Assembly: GCA_900542085.1 (NCBI GenBank)
Contig: UQMK01000035.1
Location: 1 to 14,734, forward strand
Reading direction: 5' to 3'
Source: an uncultured Collinsella sp.
GTDB lineage: Bacteria; Actinomycetota; Coriobacteriia; Coriobacteriales; Coriobacteriaceae
DNA length: 14,734 nucleotides
Shown here: positions 6,363 through 13,762 of the stretch, piece after piece
Layout: every line of letters begins with the position of its first letter
How positions within the stretch are numbered: position 1 is the first letter of the stretch
The notes under the pieces: generated by a model
Told to the model about the DNA's origin: nothing
Database searches by the model: none
What the model saw: the letters and a program-made list of their open reading frames with translations, nothing else
Program-made: the position numbers and the translations under genes

Positions 6363-7283
6363 TTAGGCTTGTTTGCGGCGCTTCCATTGCTTTCGGCACC
6401 AGCACATGAGTGCCTCTATGAAGGGAATCGTGATGAGGATGACCCATGCGGGATGGGGCTGTGCCAAACAAAGCCACATATAGAGGAACCAGGCAATGGC
6501 GGCTGTTGCATAGACGACGCCGATCAGCTTGGAGAGATGATGTCGGTCGATAAAGTCGCCCATCGCCTCGTAGACGGGAATCAGAAAGACCAGAAAGAGC
6601 CCCATACCCCACGTGCCGCAGATGATGCCGAGCGCGAGATAGGCGAGGACGACAAGTGCAGGAAAGGGAAACTCGTTCCATGCGCGACCGATCTTGGTGT
6701 GGAAATGCTTGCCATGATGGTCGAGCTTGTCGTGTGCCTCTTTCCAGCTGGAAAACGTCTCGCCGTCGATGGTGACGGTGCCGTCGGCATTGGTATGTAC
6801 GCTGTGTCCATCGTCCTCTAGCGTATCGATATGCAATCCGCCCGGCCCCACATGGACCTCTTCACCCTTGCGCTCGTTAGCCACGTGGATGCCGCTCCAA
6901 CCAACATGAACCTCTTCACCTTTGTTGGGGTCGACGACGTGAATGCCGCGTGCAAGGGAAATGTCGACAAGTGGCTTGCCGTCAGGATCCACGTGCTCGG
7001 TAGAAGACTCGGTGCCTTCAGTCTCGTCGTAATTATTTGCGTCAACGTCATCGTCGGCCGAGGTGTCGACATCGCTAGCCGCTTCCCCATATAGCAACTC
7101 ATCCAGTGACACGCCATACAGCGCGGCGAGTGCAATAAGGTTATCGGTATCGGGCGAGGATTCGCTGCGTTCCCATTTGCTGACAGCTTGGCGGCTTACG
7201 CCCAACTGGGCAGCAAGAGCCTCCTGGGAAAGACCGGCAGCTTTGCGGCGATCGACGAGGCGCTGTGCCATCGCAAGATCCAT
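6363..7283 (-). CDS. XRE-type HTH protein with acidic linker, repeats and four C-terminal membrane helices
   Basis: A 306-residue protein. Residues 5-60 are a clear Cro/C1-type helix-turn-helix (LSQEALAAQLGVSRQAVSKW, then PDTDNLIALAALYGVSLDELL). An acidic linker follows (about 68-100). Next is a tandem repeat: GIHVVDPNKGEEVHVG (113-128) and GIHVANERKGEEVHVG (131-146), then GLHIDT. A His-rich stretch (184-195) leads to four hydrophobic segments at about 207-224, 226-240, 251-273 and 279-296, and a basic tail. The DNA-binding end should be cytoplasmic, so this looks like a membrane-tethered one-component regulator; the signal is unknown. Many Firmicutes and Coriobacteriia have HTH-plus-membrane proteins of this style. 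Start at 7283: AAAGGAA lies 7 nt before ATGGATC, and an ATG at 7298 would overlap that site. It is monocistronic and bracketed by palindromes A and B. Confidence 0.88.
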   Translation of the reverse strand: MDLAMAQRLVDRRKAAGLSQEALAAQLGVSRQAVSKWERSESSPDTDNLIALAALYGVSLDELLYGEAASDVDTSADDDVDANNYDETEGTESSTEHVDPDGKPLVDISLARGIHVVDPNKGEEVHVGWSGIHVANERKGEEVHVGPGGLHIDTLEDDGHSVHTNADGTVTIDGETFSSWKEAHDKLDHHGKHFHTKIGRAWNEFPFPALVVLAYLALGIICGTWGMGLFLVFLIPVYEAMGDFIDRHHLSKLIGVVYATAAIAWFLYMWLCLAQPHPAWVILITIPFIEALMCWCRKQWKRRKQA

Positions 7284-7571
7284 AGTGGTTCCTTTCATGT
7301 GGCGACCGTAATCGAATGAGCCGAGTATGCCGAGAATAACCGGTAGCGACCACCATTTCTAGTTAGAATCTGCCCCAACCCTACCGCAACTACGAGTAGC
7401 AACCCCCTAATGGCCTGCCATTTCATGACAAATGTTAGTACGCATAACAGCCAAGAGCCCTCTCAATACGTTGCGGTGGAATAGTTCCTGTTTCATGGCT
7501 CTGCTATACCAAACAGGAACTATTCCACCGCAACTTACTATCAGGCCACGCACCCGCAGAGTAGCTACGGG
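7284..7571. other. Intergenic region upstream of the HTH gene
   Basis: No gene is present. It should hold the promoter of the minus-strand HTH gene, but I find no good -35/-10 pair. A single TACCGCAACT at 7383-7392 repeats the arm motif of the nearby palindromes, without its partner. Palindrome B occupies 7470-7534, and repeat copy 2 begins at 7572. Confidence 0.5.
7470..7534. repeat. Palindrome B, right of the HTH gene
   Basis: Perfect 24-bp arms (7470-7493 and 7511-7534) enclose a 17-nt loop. The outer half of each arm is GTTGCGGTGGAAT, one base from the arm of palindrome A; the inner half is AGTTCCTGTTT. There is no T-run on either side, so it is not a classic terminator. It lies about 190 bp upstream of the HTH start and 37 bp before repeat copy 2. 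Confidence 0.85.
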
Positions 7572-7858
7572 TGCCTAGGGTAGGATGCGGCGTGCATTTT
7601 TGGGAGTATTCAGCAGCCGAGGGCGCCTGCATACTGGATTTTGGGCGAAAGGCAGGCACCATGGGCCGCATCCTGTAAAAAAACGAGCGGCTCTAGAGGC
7701 GTTGGGGCTCAGAATCGGGGCTTTCAGCGCAGTTTTGCACCCCCGCGCCCGCGGACCCCGGGATGCTGAATACTCCGGAATTTGCACGCCCCCCCTGGGG
7801 TACCTGTGGGCAAAAAGCAACCGCCCCGTCAAAGTATGCATTTGGCGGGGCGGTTTAT
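7572..7858 (+). repeat. ~290-bp intergenic repeat, copy 2
   Basis: This is the second copy of the element at 5261-5553, in the same orientation. Here the outer stem is perfect (GGATGCGGC near 7583 with GCCGCATCC near 7667) and the terminal hairpin is longer (15 pairs). As with copy 1, its hairpin end faces the 3' end of a minus-strand gene, the ABC permease, whose stop is 58 bp away. The open frames inside differ from those of copy 1 by frameshifts, so I call none of them a gene. Confidence 0.85.
7812..7858. terminator. Bidirectional terminator at the end of repeat copy 2
   Basis: AACCGCCCCGTCAAA (7819-7833) pairs with TTTGGCGGGGCGGTT (7841-7855) over 15 positions (one G-T), with a 7-nt loop. 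Plus-strand transcripts would end in TTTAT. Minus-strand transcripts, coming from the ABC permease gene, would end in TTGCTTTTT (A-run at 7812-7816). It is the most convincing intrinsic terminator in the window and fits as the end of the ATPase-permease transcript. Confidence 0.7.
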
Positions 7859-7916
7859 ACAAAAATGCTGCTGCGGGCGCGTCGGCAGCTCGCTAGAACT
7901 TGAATCCCAGGACAGG

Positions 7917-10682
7917 CTACTCGGCACTCTTGAGGGCGCCGACCATGTCGATCTTGTTGAGGGTACGATTGGTGGCGAGGTTGACGATAAACGTAAAGCC
8001 AAAGGCCAGCAGCACAGATAGCACGTAGCTTAGCGGCTCGACCTCGACGTCAAAGTACAGCGACGGCATCTGCAAAATGTACGTAAAACTCTCGGCCAGC
8101 AAGCCGCCCAGCGGCACGCCCAGCGCAGCGCCAATCGCCGTGAGGATCAACGTCTCCTTGTTGACGTAATGGTGCACCTCACCGCGACGGAAGCCCAACA
8201 CCTTAATGGTCGCCAGCTCGCGCTCGCGCTCGGAGATATTCGTGTTGGACAGCGTAAACACCACCACAAACGATAGGCACGCCGCCATGAAGGTCACGAG
8301 CACCACGACCGAATTGATAATCGTAAAGTTCGCCTCATAGTTTTCCCAATGCTCGGCCGTACTCGAAATCGTAAGCCAACCGTCACTCTTAAGATTCTTG
8401 CTAAACGCAATCTGGTCGGCCGACGAGCCCTTAAGCAGCACAAAGACGCCGTTAAGACGTGCGCTTCGACCGAACGCACGCTCATAGGTGCCCTGCGTCA
8501 TGTAAAGCGTGTTGCCCAGATAGTTAAGCGAAATGTCGCTGACTTTGACCTTGGCAACATTGAGCGACGAATCCTGGACGTGAGCCGTATCGCCCGGCTG
8601 AATCCCCAGCACCAGCTGTGAACTTTTGCTCAGATACACGTCTCCGTCACGCAAAGGCAGCGGTTCTTTGGACTCATCCTCCAGACGCACGTAATCGCCC
8701 AAGTCACTCGTGCGGTTATCGGGCACCACGATCAGCTGCACGGTCTCGCTCTTGCCGCCAAACGTAAAGGTGACGTTGTCGGTCATAATCGGCAGGGTCG
8801 AGGTCACGGTCACGTTGAAATCATTGGCCGCGCTGCGCTCATCCAATGCCGCGCACGTCTGCGAAAAATCGTCGGGATTGGCGACCGCCAGCAGGTCGTA
8901 GCGCGTGATATGCCCGTACTGTTTGGGCGAAAGCGCCACCGACGTGTCGCGAATGCCCATACCGCAGATCACGAGCGCCGTGCAGCCGGCGATACCGAAG
9001 ATGGTCATAAAAGCGCGCTTTTTGTAGCGGAACAGGTTACGTGCTGCCACCTTGTTCAAAAAGCCCATGCGGCGCCAGATAAAGCCGATGCGCTCAAGCA
9101 AGATGCGAGAGCCGGCGCGTGGGGCCTTGGGACGCATGAGCGAGGCCGGGGTCTCGGCCATCTCGTGGCGGCAGGCGATAATCGTAGCGCCCACCACGCC
9201 CACGGCAAACAGCGCCACCGAGACGATTGAGGACACGATGTCGTACGAGAGCAGCATCTGGGGCAGCGAGTACATGTCGTCGAACACCGTAAACAGGAAC
9301 AGCGGCAGGCCCACAAATCCGATGATGTTGCCGAGGACGCCGCCGATCAGACATGCCCACAGCGCATAGTCCACGTATTTGGACAGGATGCGCTCGCGTG
9401 AATAGCCAAGCGCCTTGTACAGGCCAATAAGCGTGCGCTCCTCCTCGACCATGCGCGTGGCGGTGGTAAGACTGATGAGCACAGCGACGACAAAGAAGAT
9501 AAATGGGAAAACCGTGGCGATGGCCTCGATCGAAGAACTGTCGCTCTCGACGCTCGAGTAGCTTGCGATGTTACCGCGGTCCTGAATGTACCAGGTGCAT
9601 TCGCCCAGATCGGAAAGCTCGGCGCGGGCATCGGCAAAATGCTGGTCGGCGGCGGCGCGGCGCTGGTCCAACTCGGCCTGAGCCTGGACGCGCTCCTCGC
9701 TGCCCTCGGCCATACGGTTGATGTTATCCTGCTCGATCCCAAAGAGCATGGCGGTCTGACGCTCGGCCGTATCCAAGCTTGTCGGCGTGTCAACCGTCAA
9801 CTCCTGGACGCGCGCCTTCTCACGCTCCTCGCGGATCTTCTCGATGTTGCCTTTGACCTCGTTGATCTTTGTCGTGTAGGCATCTGAATAGGAGTTAAGA
9901 CTCTTGGCTCCCTCGACGATCACGTGGACTGCGGAGTAGGAAGAAGATGTCGCGGCATCCTCGCTCACATAGAACTTATAGTCCGCAGCCGAAGCGGCAC
10001 GGAAGGCGTTGACTGTCGAGTCGGAGCTCACATCAGTGGGGTCGAGGACCTCGGCCGTAATGGTGTAATCGCCCGCGGCAAACTGATCCTTGGCACTTTG
10101 GTTGGACGAGCTCGCGTCATTGGCGGCAAAACTCACCGTATCGCCGAGCTTTTTGCCCGAAGCCTTCAGGAACTTCGAAGTCACCGCGACCTCATCGGCG
10201 CTCTCGGGCAAATCGCCATTCACGAGCACCGGCTGATCGATGTTCTCTTTGGAAAGGCTCTGCACGACCACGCGCTCGCGCGTTGTGCCCACGGCGGTGT
10301 AGGCGGTCTCGGTGTAGATGCCCTCGGCCGTCTCGACGCCGTCGACCTCTTGGATAGCCGCAAGATCGTCACGCGTAAGACCATAGGTCGACTGCACGTT
10401 AATGTCATAGACATTCTGCTGGTCAAAATAGGCGTCGACCGAATCGCACAGGTCCTCGCAACCCGCCTTAAGGCCGCACATCACGCTCACGCCAAGCGCG
10501 GTGATGACCACGATAGATAGGAAGCGCTTAAGACTGCCACGAATCGTGCGGTAGATGCCACGGCGAAATACCGTCGGCACCATATCGTTTGAGCTTTGAG
10601 CGGCGCGGTAGGTCGCGAACTCCCGGTCGCGACCCTCGTGCTCCGTATCGTGGTTTTGGCTGTTTTGGCGGTCCTGGTCCAT
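7917..10682 (-). CDS. FtsX/MacB-type ABC transporter permease
   Basis: A 921-residue membrane protein with two FtsX domains. The first membrane helix is at about 53-74 (FLSIVVITALGVSVMCG). A large extracellular domain follows, with a charged, coiled-coil-like part at about 270-360. Three helices come next (about 389-409, 438-466, 483-504), another at about 558-578, a second extracellular domain, and three final helices (about 786-811, 842-862, 884-903). Each triplet starts with the family's coupling-loop sequence: VEEERTLIGLYKALGYS and SERERELATIKVLGF. Such permeases use ATP hydrolysis to drive work on the outside (peptide or lipid export, mechanical signalling) rather than uptake. The ATG at 10682 is 5 nt past the ATPase stop; a GTG at 10694 that overlaps that stop is the alternative. 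Neither has a strong Shine-Dalgarno, so translation is probably coupled. The substrate is unknown. Confidence 0.9.
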   Translation of the reverse strand: MDQDRQNSQNHDTEHEGRDREFATYRAAQSSNDMVPTVFRRGIYRTIRGSLKRFLSIVVITALGVSVMCGLKAGCEDLCDSVDAYFDQQNVYDINVQSTYGLTRDDLAAIQEVDGVETAEGIYTETAYTAVGTTRERVVVQSLSKENIDQPVLVNGDLPESADEVAVTSKFLKASGKKLGDTVSFAANDASSSNQSAKDQFAAGDYTITAEVLDPTDVSSDSTVNAFRAASAADYKFYVSEDAATSSSYSAVHVIVEGAKSLNSYSDAYTTKINEVKGNIEKIREEREKARVQELTVDTPTSLDTAERQTAMLFGIEQDNINRMAEGSEERVQAQAELDQRRAAADQHFADARAELSDLGECTWYIQDRGNIASYSSVESDSSSIEAIATVFPFIFFVVAVLISLTTATRMVEEERTLIGLYKALGYSRERILSKYVDYALWACLIGGVLGNIIGFVGLPLFLFTVFDDMYSLPQMLLSYDIVSSIVSVALFAVGVVGATIIACRHEMAETPASLMRPKAPRAGSRILLERIGFIWRRMGFLNKVAARNLFRYKKRAFMTIFGIAGCTALVICGMGIRDTSVALSPKQYGHITRYDLLAVANPDDFSQTCAALDERSAANDFNVTVTSTLPIMTDNVTFTFGGKSETVQLIVVPDNRTSDLGDYVRLEDESKEPLPLRDGDVYLSKSSQLVLGIQPGDTAHVQDSSLNVAKVKVSDISLNYLGNTLYMTQGTYERAFGRSARLNGVFVLLKGSSADQIAFSKNLKSDGWLTISSTAEHWENYEANFTIINSVVVLVTFMAACLSFVVVFTLSNTNISERERELATIKVLGFRRGEVHHYVNKETLILTAIGAALGVPLGGLLAESFTYILQMPSLYFDVEVEPLSYVLSVLLAFGFTFIVNLATNRTLNKIDMVGALKSAE

Positions 10683-10687
10683 GGGTG

Positions 10688-11389
10688 CTACCACTCGATC
10701 GTCTCGATAGACACGGGATTTTGCTGGACCGTCTCGCTCTCCACGCGACCGCTCTTAAAGCGGATCAGGCGATCGGCCATGGGCGCGAGCGCGGAGTTGT
10801 GGGTGATGATAATGACCGTAATGCCCTGCTTGCGGCAGGTGTCCTGTAGCAACTGCAAGATCTGCTTGCCGGTTTTGTAGTCGAGTGCACCCGTGGGCTC
10901 GTCGCACAGAAGCAACTTGGGATTCTTGGCCAGTGCGCGGGCGATGGACACGCGCTGCTGCTCGCCGCCCGAAAGCTGTGCGGGGAAGTTGGCGAGGCGC
11001 TCGCCCAGGCCAACCTGACGAAGCGTCTGTTCGGCATCAAGCGAATCGGGGCAGATCTGAGCCGCGAGCTCAACGTTTTCGAGGGCCGTCAAGTTGGGGA
11101 CCAGATTGTAGAACTGGAAGACAAAGCCGACGTCAGCGCGGCGGTATTCCACGAGCTGCGCCTCGTTGGCGGAGCTCACGTCGCGCCCGTCCACCATCAC
11201 AGTGCCGGAGGTTACCGTATCCATGCCGCCCAGGATGTTGAGCGCCGTGGTCTTGCCGGCACCCGAGGCGCCCAGGACAATGGCGAGCTCGCCGCGCTCA
11301 ACGGTAAAGCTCGCGCCGTCGAGCGCGTGAATGCGGGCATCGCCCTCGCCGTATGCTTTGATGACGTCTTTGAATTCGATATAGGCCAT
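10688..11389 (-). CDS. ABC transporter ATP-binding protein (MacB/LolD class)
   Basis: A 233-residue ATPase with every expected motif: Walker A GASGAGKT (40-47), Q-loop Q92 (FVFQFYNLVPNLTALENV, typical of the MacB/LolD/FtsE class), signature LSGGEQQ (139-145), Walker B LLLCDEP (159-165) with catalytic E164, D-loop GALD, and switch H197. It powers the FtsX-type permease encoded directly downstream, and the two genes are almost contiguous. The first in-frame ATG (MAYIEFKD) begins at the family's first strand, so the start is firm even though the ribosome binding site is weak. It lies 85 bp after the sensor kinase; that gap includes a 37-nt repeat, so a separate promoter or partial transcription break is possible. 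Confidence 0.95.
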   Translation of the reverse strand: MAYIEFKDVIKAYGEGDARIHALDGASFTVERGELAIVLGASGAGKTTALNILGGMDTVTSGTVMVDGRDVSSANEAQLVEYRRADVGFVFQFYNLVPNLTALENVELAAQICPDSLDAEQTLRQVGLGERLANFPAQLSGGEQQRVSIARALAKNPKLLLCDEPTGALDYKTGKQILQLLQDTCRKQGITVIIITHNSALAPMADRLIRFKSGRVESETVQQNPVSIETIEW

Positions 11390-11440
11390 CGATCGGTTCC
11401 CATCTGGTCGGATAACTCTTAAGTATTACCCATTTCGCGC

Positions 11441-11477
11441 CGACCAAAAAGGGACAGGTTTATTTTGGCAGGTTTTA
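11441..11477 (+). repeat. 37-nt dispersed repeat, copy 2 (3' of the sensor kinase)
   Basis: Exact reverse complement of 1180-1216. It includes the TAA stop of the sensor kinase (11475-11477), so the copy starts exactly at the gene's end. The remaining gap to the ATPase (11390-11440) holds no clear promoter. Confidence 0.85.
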
Positions 11478-12848
11478 GAAGCGGACGGTGAAGGTGATCT
11501 GATTGCCGCGGCCGCAGACAGAAGCGCTCCCGCCATGGGCCTCGGCGATGGCACGCACCACGGATAGGCCCACGCCCGAGCCGCCTGTCTTGGCGCTGCG
11601 CGATACGTCTGCACGATAGAAGCGGTCGAACAATCGGTCCAGGTCGCCTTCGGGCAGCTCGTCCACGGCGTTCGATACGACAAGCTCAGTGGCGCCCTTA
11701 CCCTGACCGCGCGAGGCTGCGCGCAGGCTTAGCTCAATCACGCTGTCCTCGCTTGCGTAGCGTGTGGCATTGTCCAGCAGCAGCTCAACAACCTGCGCCA
11801 CTGCCGCGGCATCGGCATGGGCCCGCACACCGCTCGCGATCGACGTCGACAGGCGCTTTCCGCGCGAAACCGCCACCGATTCAAACGGTGCCGTAGCCTT
11901 GTCCACGGCCTCTGAAAGATCGATCGATGTCATGGTAAAGCCGGCCGAACCCTCGTCCATACGCGCCAGGAACACCAGACGCTCCGTCAGCGCCGTCAGC
12001 CGCGCGACCTGCTCGTGAATGCTCTGCGTCCACTCGCTCTCGCCGCTTTCAATCTCCTGCACCTCGTTAGCGGCATCGATCACAGCTAGCGGCGTCTTGA
12101 TCTCGTGGCTTGCATCGGTAATAAAGCGCTTTTGCTTGCTGTAGCTCTCGACCATCGGCCGAATCACCGCACCCGAGGCCACCGTCACAATCGCCAATAC
12201 TGCCAGCCAGCCAATGCAACTGATTGCCACGCTCGCGCTCAAAAACGAATGAAAGCTTGCAAGCTCACGCGAACAGTCCACGAACACATAGGTGGTCTCA
12301 CCGTCTTGAACGTCAGTCGTATAGCGATAATTGCCAGAAAAACCCGAGACCCAACCCTTGGAATGCAACTTTGCGGCAATACTGGCGGCGCGCTTGGCAC
12401 CCACCGCGGCAATGCGGGCCGTGTTGACATCGGCAACCTGTCCGGCGGCAATCGTCACCGTAAAGTAGCGCGTGTCAAAGGGAGACTCCGCCGTCATGCC
12501 TTCAAAACGCCCATCGCGAACGGCCGCCCGGTTACCGGTAGCAACCTTGCCGGCAACCGCATCCTGACCGGGACCGATCTTAGGCTCGGCATTCCAATCA
12601 ATTCCGTCCTTGCCCGCCAGGATATAGTCCAGGCGAGCGTCGGCCATCTTGCAGACATGCAAATAATTGACGATGTTGATGCCGGCGATGATGAGCGTGA
12701 GCACCACGGTCACGGCGCCCATGGCAACCAGGATGAACTTGCGACGCAGGCGGCGGCCCAATGCGTCAACAGCATTTGCCCGCCCCGTACTACTCGAGGC
12801 GGCGTGAAACCGCTCCGTCATGCGTTTACACCACGTGCGCACGCTCAC
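11475..12848 (-). CDS. Sensor histidine kinase
   Basis: A 457-residue membrane kinase. The first membrane helix is at about 38-62, an extracytoplasmic sensor of about 140 residues follows, and the second helix is at about 205-228. The dimerisation and phosphotransfer domain carries ITDASHEIKTP with H248, and the ATPase domain carries the N-box ELLLDNATRYA (N360), the F-box LFDRFYRAD and the G2 box GGSGVGLS (422-429). The usual G1 box (DxGxG) is replaced by SNAVDELPEGD, as I recall from a subset of Gram-positive kinases, so it is probably still active. The start is a GTG that shares GTGA with the response regulator stop (4-nt overlap), with AAGGGGA about 9 nt upstream; an ATG at 12821 is possible. 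The sensed signal is unknown. The partner regulator is interrupted (see 12845-13534), so the output of this kinase may be lost. Confidence 0.92.
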   Translation of the reverse strand: MSVRTWCKRMTERFHAASSSTGRANAVDALGRRLRRKFILVAMGAVTVVLTLIIAGINIVNYLHVCKMADARLDYILAGKDGIDWNAEPKIGPGQDAVAGKVATGNRAAVRDGRFEGMTAESPFDTRYFTVTIAAGQVADVNTARIAAVGAKRAASIAAKLHSKGWVSGFSGNYRYTTDVQDGETTYVFVDCSRELASFHSFLSASVAISCIGWLAVLAIVTVASGAVIRPMVESYSKQKRFITDASHEIKTPLAVIDAANEVQEIESGESEWTQSIHEQVARLTALTERLVFLARMDEGSAGFTMTSIDLSEAVDKATAPFESVAVSRGKRLSTSIASGVRAHADAAAVAQVVELLLDNATRYASEDSVIELSLRAASRGQGKGATELVVSNAVDELPEGDLDRLFDRFYRADVSRSAKTGGSGVGLSVVRAIAEAHGGSASVCGRGNQITFTVRF

Positions 12849-13534
12849 GCCTGCTCGTCCCCTTCGACAACCTCAAGCGAATATCCCTGATTGCGCGACG
12901 CGCGGATGCCCACGTTGGCACCAAGCGCCGTCAGCTTTTTGCGCAGGTACGAGATGTAGACCCACACCACGTTGGCGCCTTCGGGCGCGTCCTCACCCCA
13001 AACCCCGAGCATCAGACGCTCGGTAGGCATGCGTGTGCCGGCGTTGCGCATAAGGAGCTCCATAAGCTGAAACTCACGATTGGCTAGGTGTTCCTCGCCC
13101 AAGGGACCCATAAGCGTGCAAGCCGCCGTGTCAAGGCGCACGTTGCCCACGCTGAGCGTCGTAGCGTCAATCGCCGTGGCAGCGCGCGTCATGGCACGAA
13201 TACGCGCAAGCAATTCCTTGGCGGCAAACGGCTTAGTCAGGTAATCGTTGGCACCGGCATCCAGGCCCTCAACCTTATCGGACACCTCGCTTTTTGCCGT
13301 GAGCATAATGATGGGCAGACGCTTACCGGCGGCGCGCGTGCGCTTGAGCACCTCGATGCCATCCATGCCGAGCATCATGATGTCCAGGATTGCGGCGTCA
13401 TAGTCGTTGGCGAGCAGATATTCGAGCGCCGTCAGGCCGTCGAGCGCGGTGTCGACCTCCTAGTCACTATGTTGAAGGATCGCGGTAAGGGCGCGGGAGA
13501 GGCCGGGTTCGTCCTCGGCAAGCATCAGCTTCAT
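12845..13534 (-). pseudogene. OmpR-family response regulator interrupted by an amber codon
   Basis: Read through, this is a normal 229-residue OmpR/PhoB-type regulator. Its receiver domain has acidic pair E7/D8 (LAEDEP), phosphoacceptor D51 (AILDIMM), T79 and K101 (NDYLTKPF). A winged-helix DNA-binding domain covers the C-terminal 100 residues (NREFQLMELL, GVWGEDAPEGANVVWVYISYLRKKL). Codon 25, where relatives have Tyr (HSD-Tyr-EVDTALDG), is TAG at 13460-13462. All other codons are in frame. The ATG at 13534 has AAAGGA 7 nt before it. The first possible restart is M53 (13378), which lacks D51 and the acidic pocket, so canonical phosphorylation would be lost; a constitutive DNA-binding fragment is conceivable. 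No frameshift or other decay is seen and the kinase is intact, which suggests a recent mutation or a sequencing error. Confidence 0.8.
13460..13462 (-). other. In-frame TAG at codon 25 of the response regulator
   Basis: The plus strand reads CTA, which is TAG on the coding strand. It is 615 nt (205 codons) from the stop codon at 12845 and so exactly in frame. A single base change from TAC or TAT (Tyr) explains it. Confidence 0.9.
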
Positions 13535-13578
13535 AGTTGTTCCTTTGGCGCACGGCTATACAGGTTTCGATACTGCCG

Positions 13579-13617
13579 ATAATAGCGCACCGTCAACCGC
13601 CTTAGCGCAGCCTTAGC
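13579..13617 (-). promoter_or_regulatory. Promoter region of the response regulator with OmpR-type direct repeats
   Basis: On the minus strand GCTAAGGC occurs twice, at 13617-13610 and 13606-13599, an 11-bp period typical of OmpR/PhoB-family binding sites. A further GGCTAAGCCC lies near 13653-13661. Downstream stand TTGACG (13596-13591) and TATTAT (13584-13579). They are too close to form one promoter: TATTAT would need activator help at -35, with the repeats overlapping that position, while TTGACG would pair with a weak TATCGA at 13572-13567. Autoregulation by the response regulator is a reasonable inference. Confidence 0.45.
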
Positions 13618-13762
13618 CGCTCAACCTGCGCGTTTTTAAATACGCAGGATAGGGCTTAGCCAAACTTAAGGCGCAGATGCCGAGCACCTGGACACATGCC
13701 GGTCGCGAAAAGACAGCGACTCGTCCTTTCGCGGCGCCTTCGTCATGCAAAGTGCCCTGGCG

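Noticed and set aside
7575..7896. Open frames of 95-103 codons inside repeat copy 2
   Set aside because: Same reasons as for copy 1; they overlap a strong terminator hairpin.
11475..12848. Missing G1 box in the sensor kinase as a sign of inactivity
   Set aside because: A subset of Gram-positive kinases has the same SNxxDELPEGD-like replacement before LFxRFYR; the H, N, F and G2 boxes are intact.
13704..13733. CGCGAAA/TTTCGCG hairpin after ogt as a terminator
   Set aside because: The stem is only 7 bp with a 16-nt loop and no T-run follows it on the minus strand.
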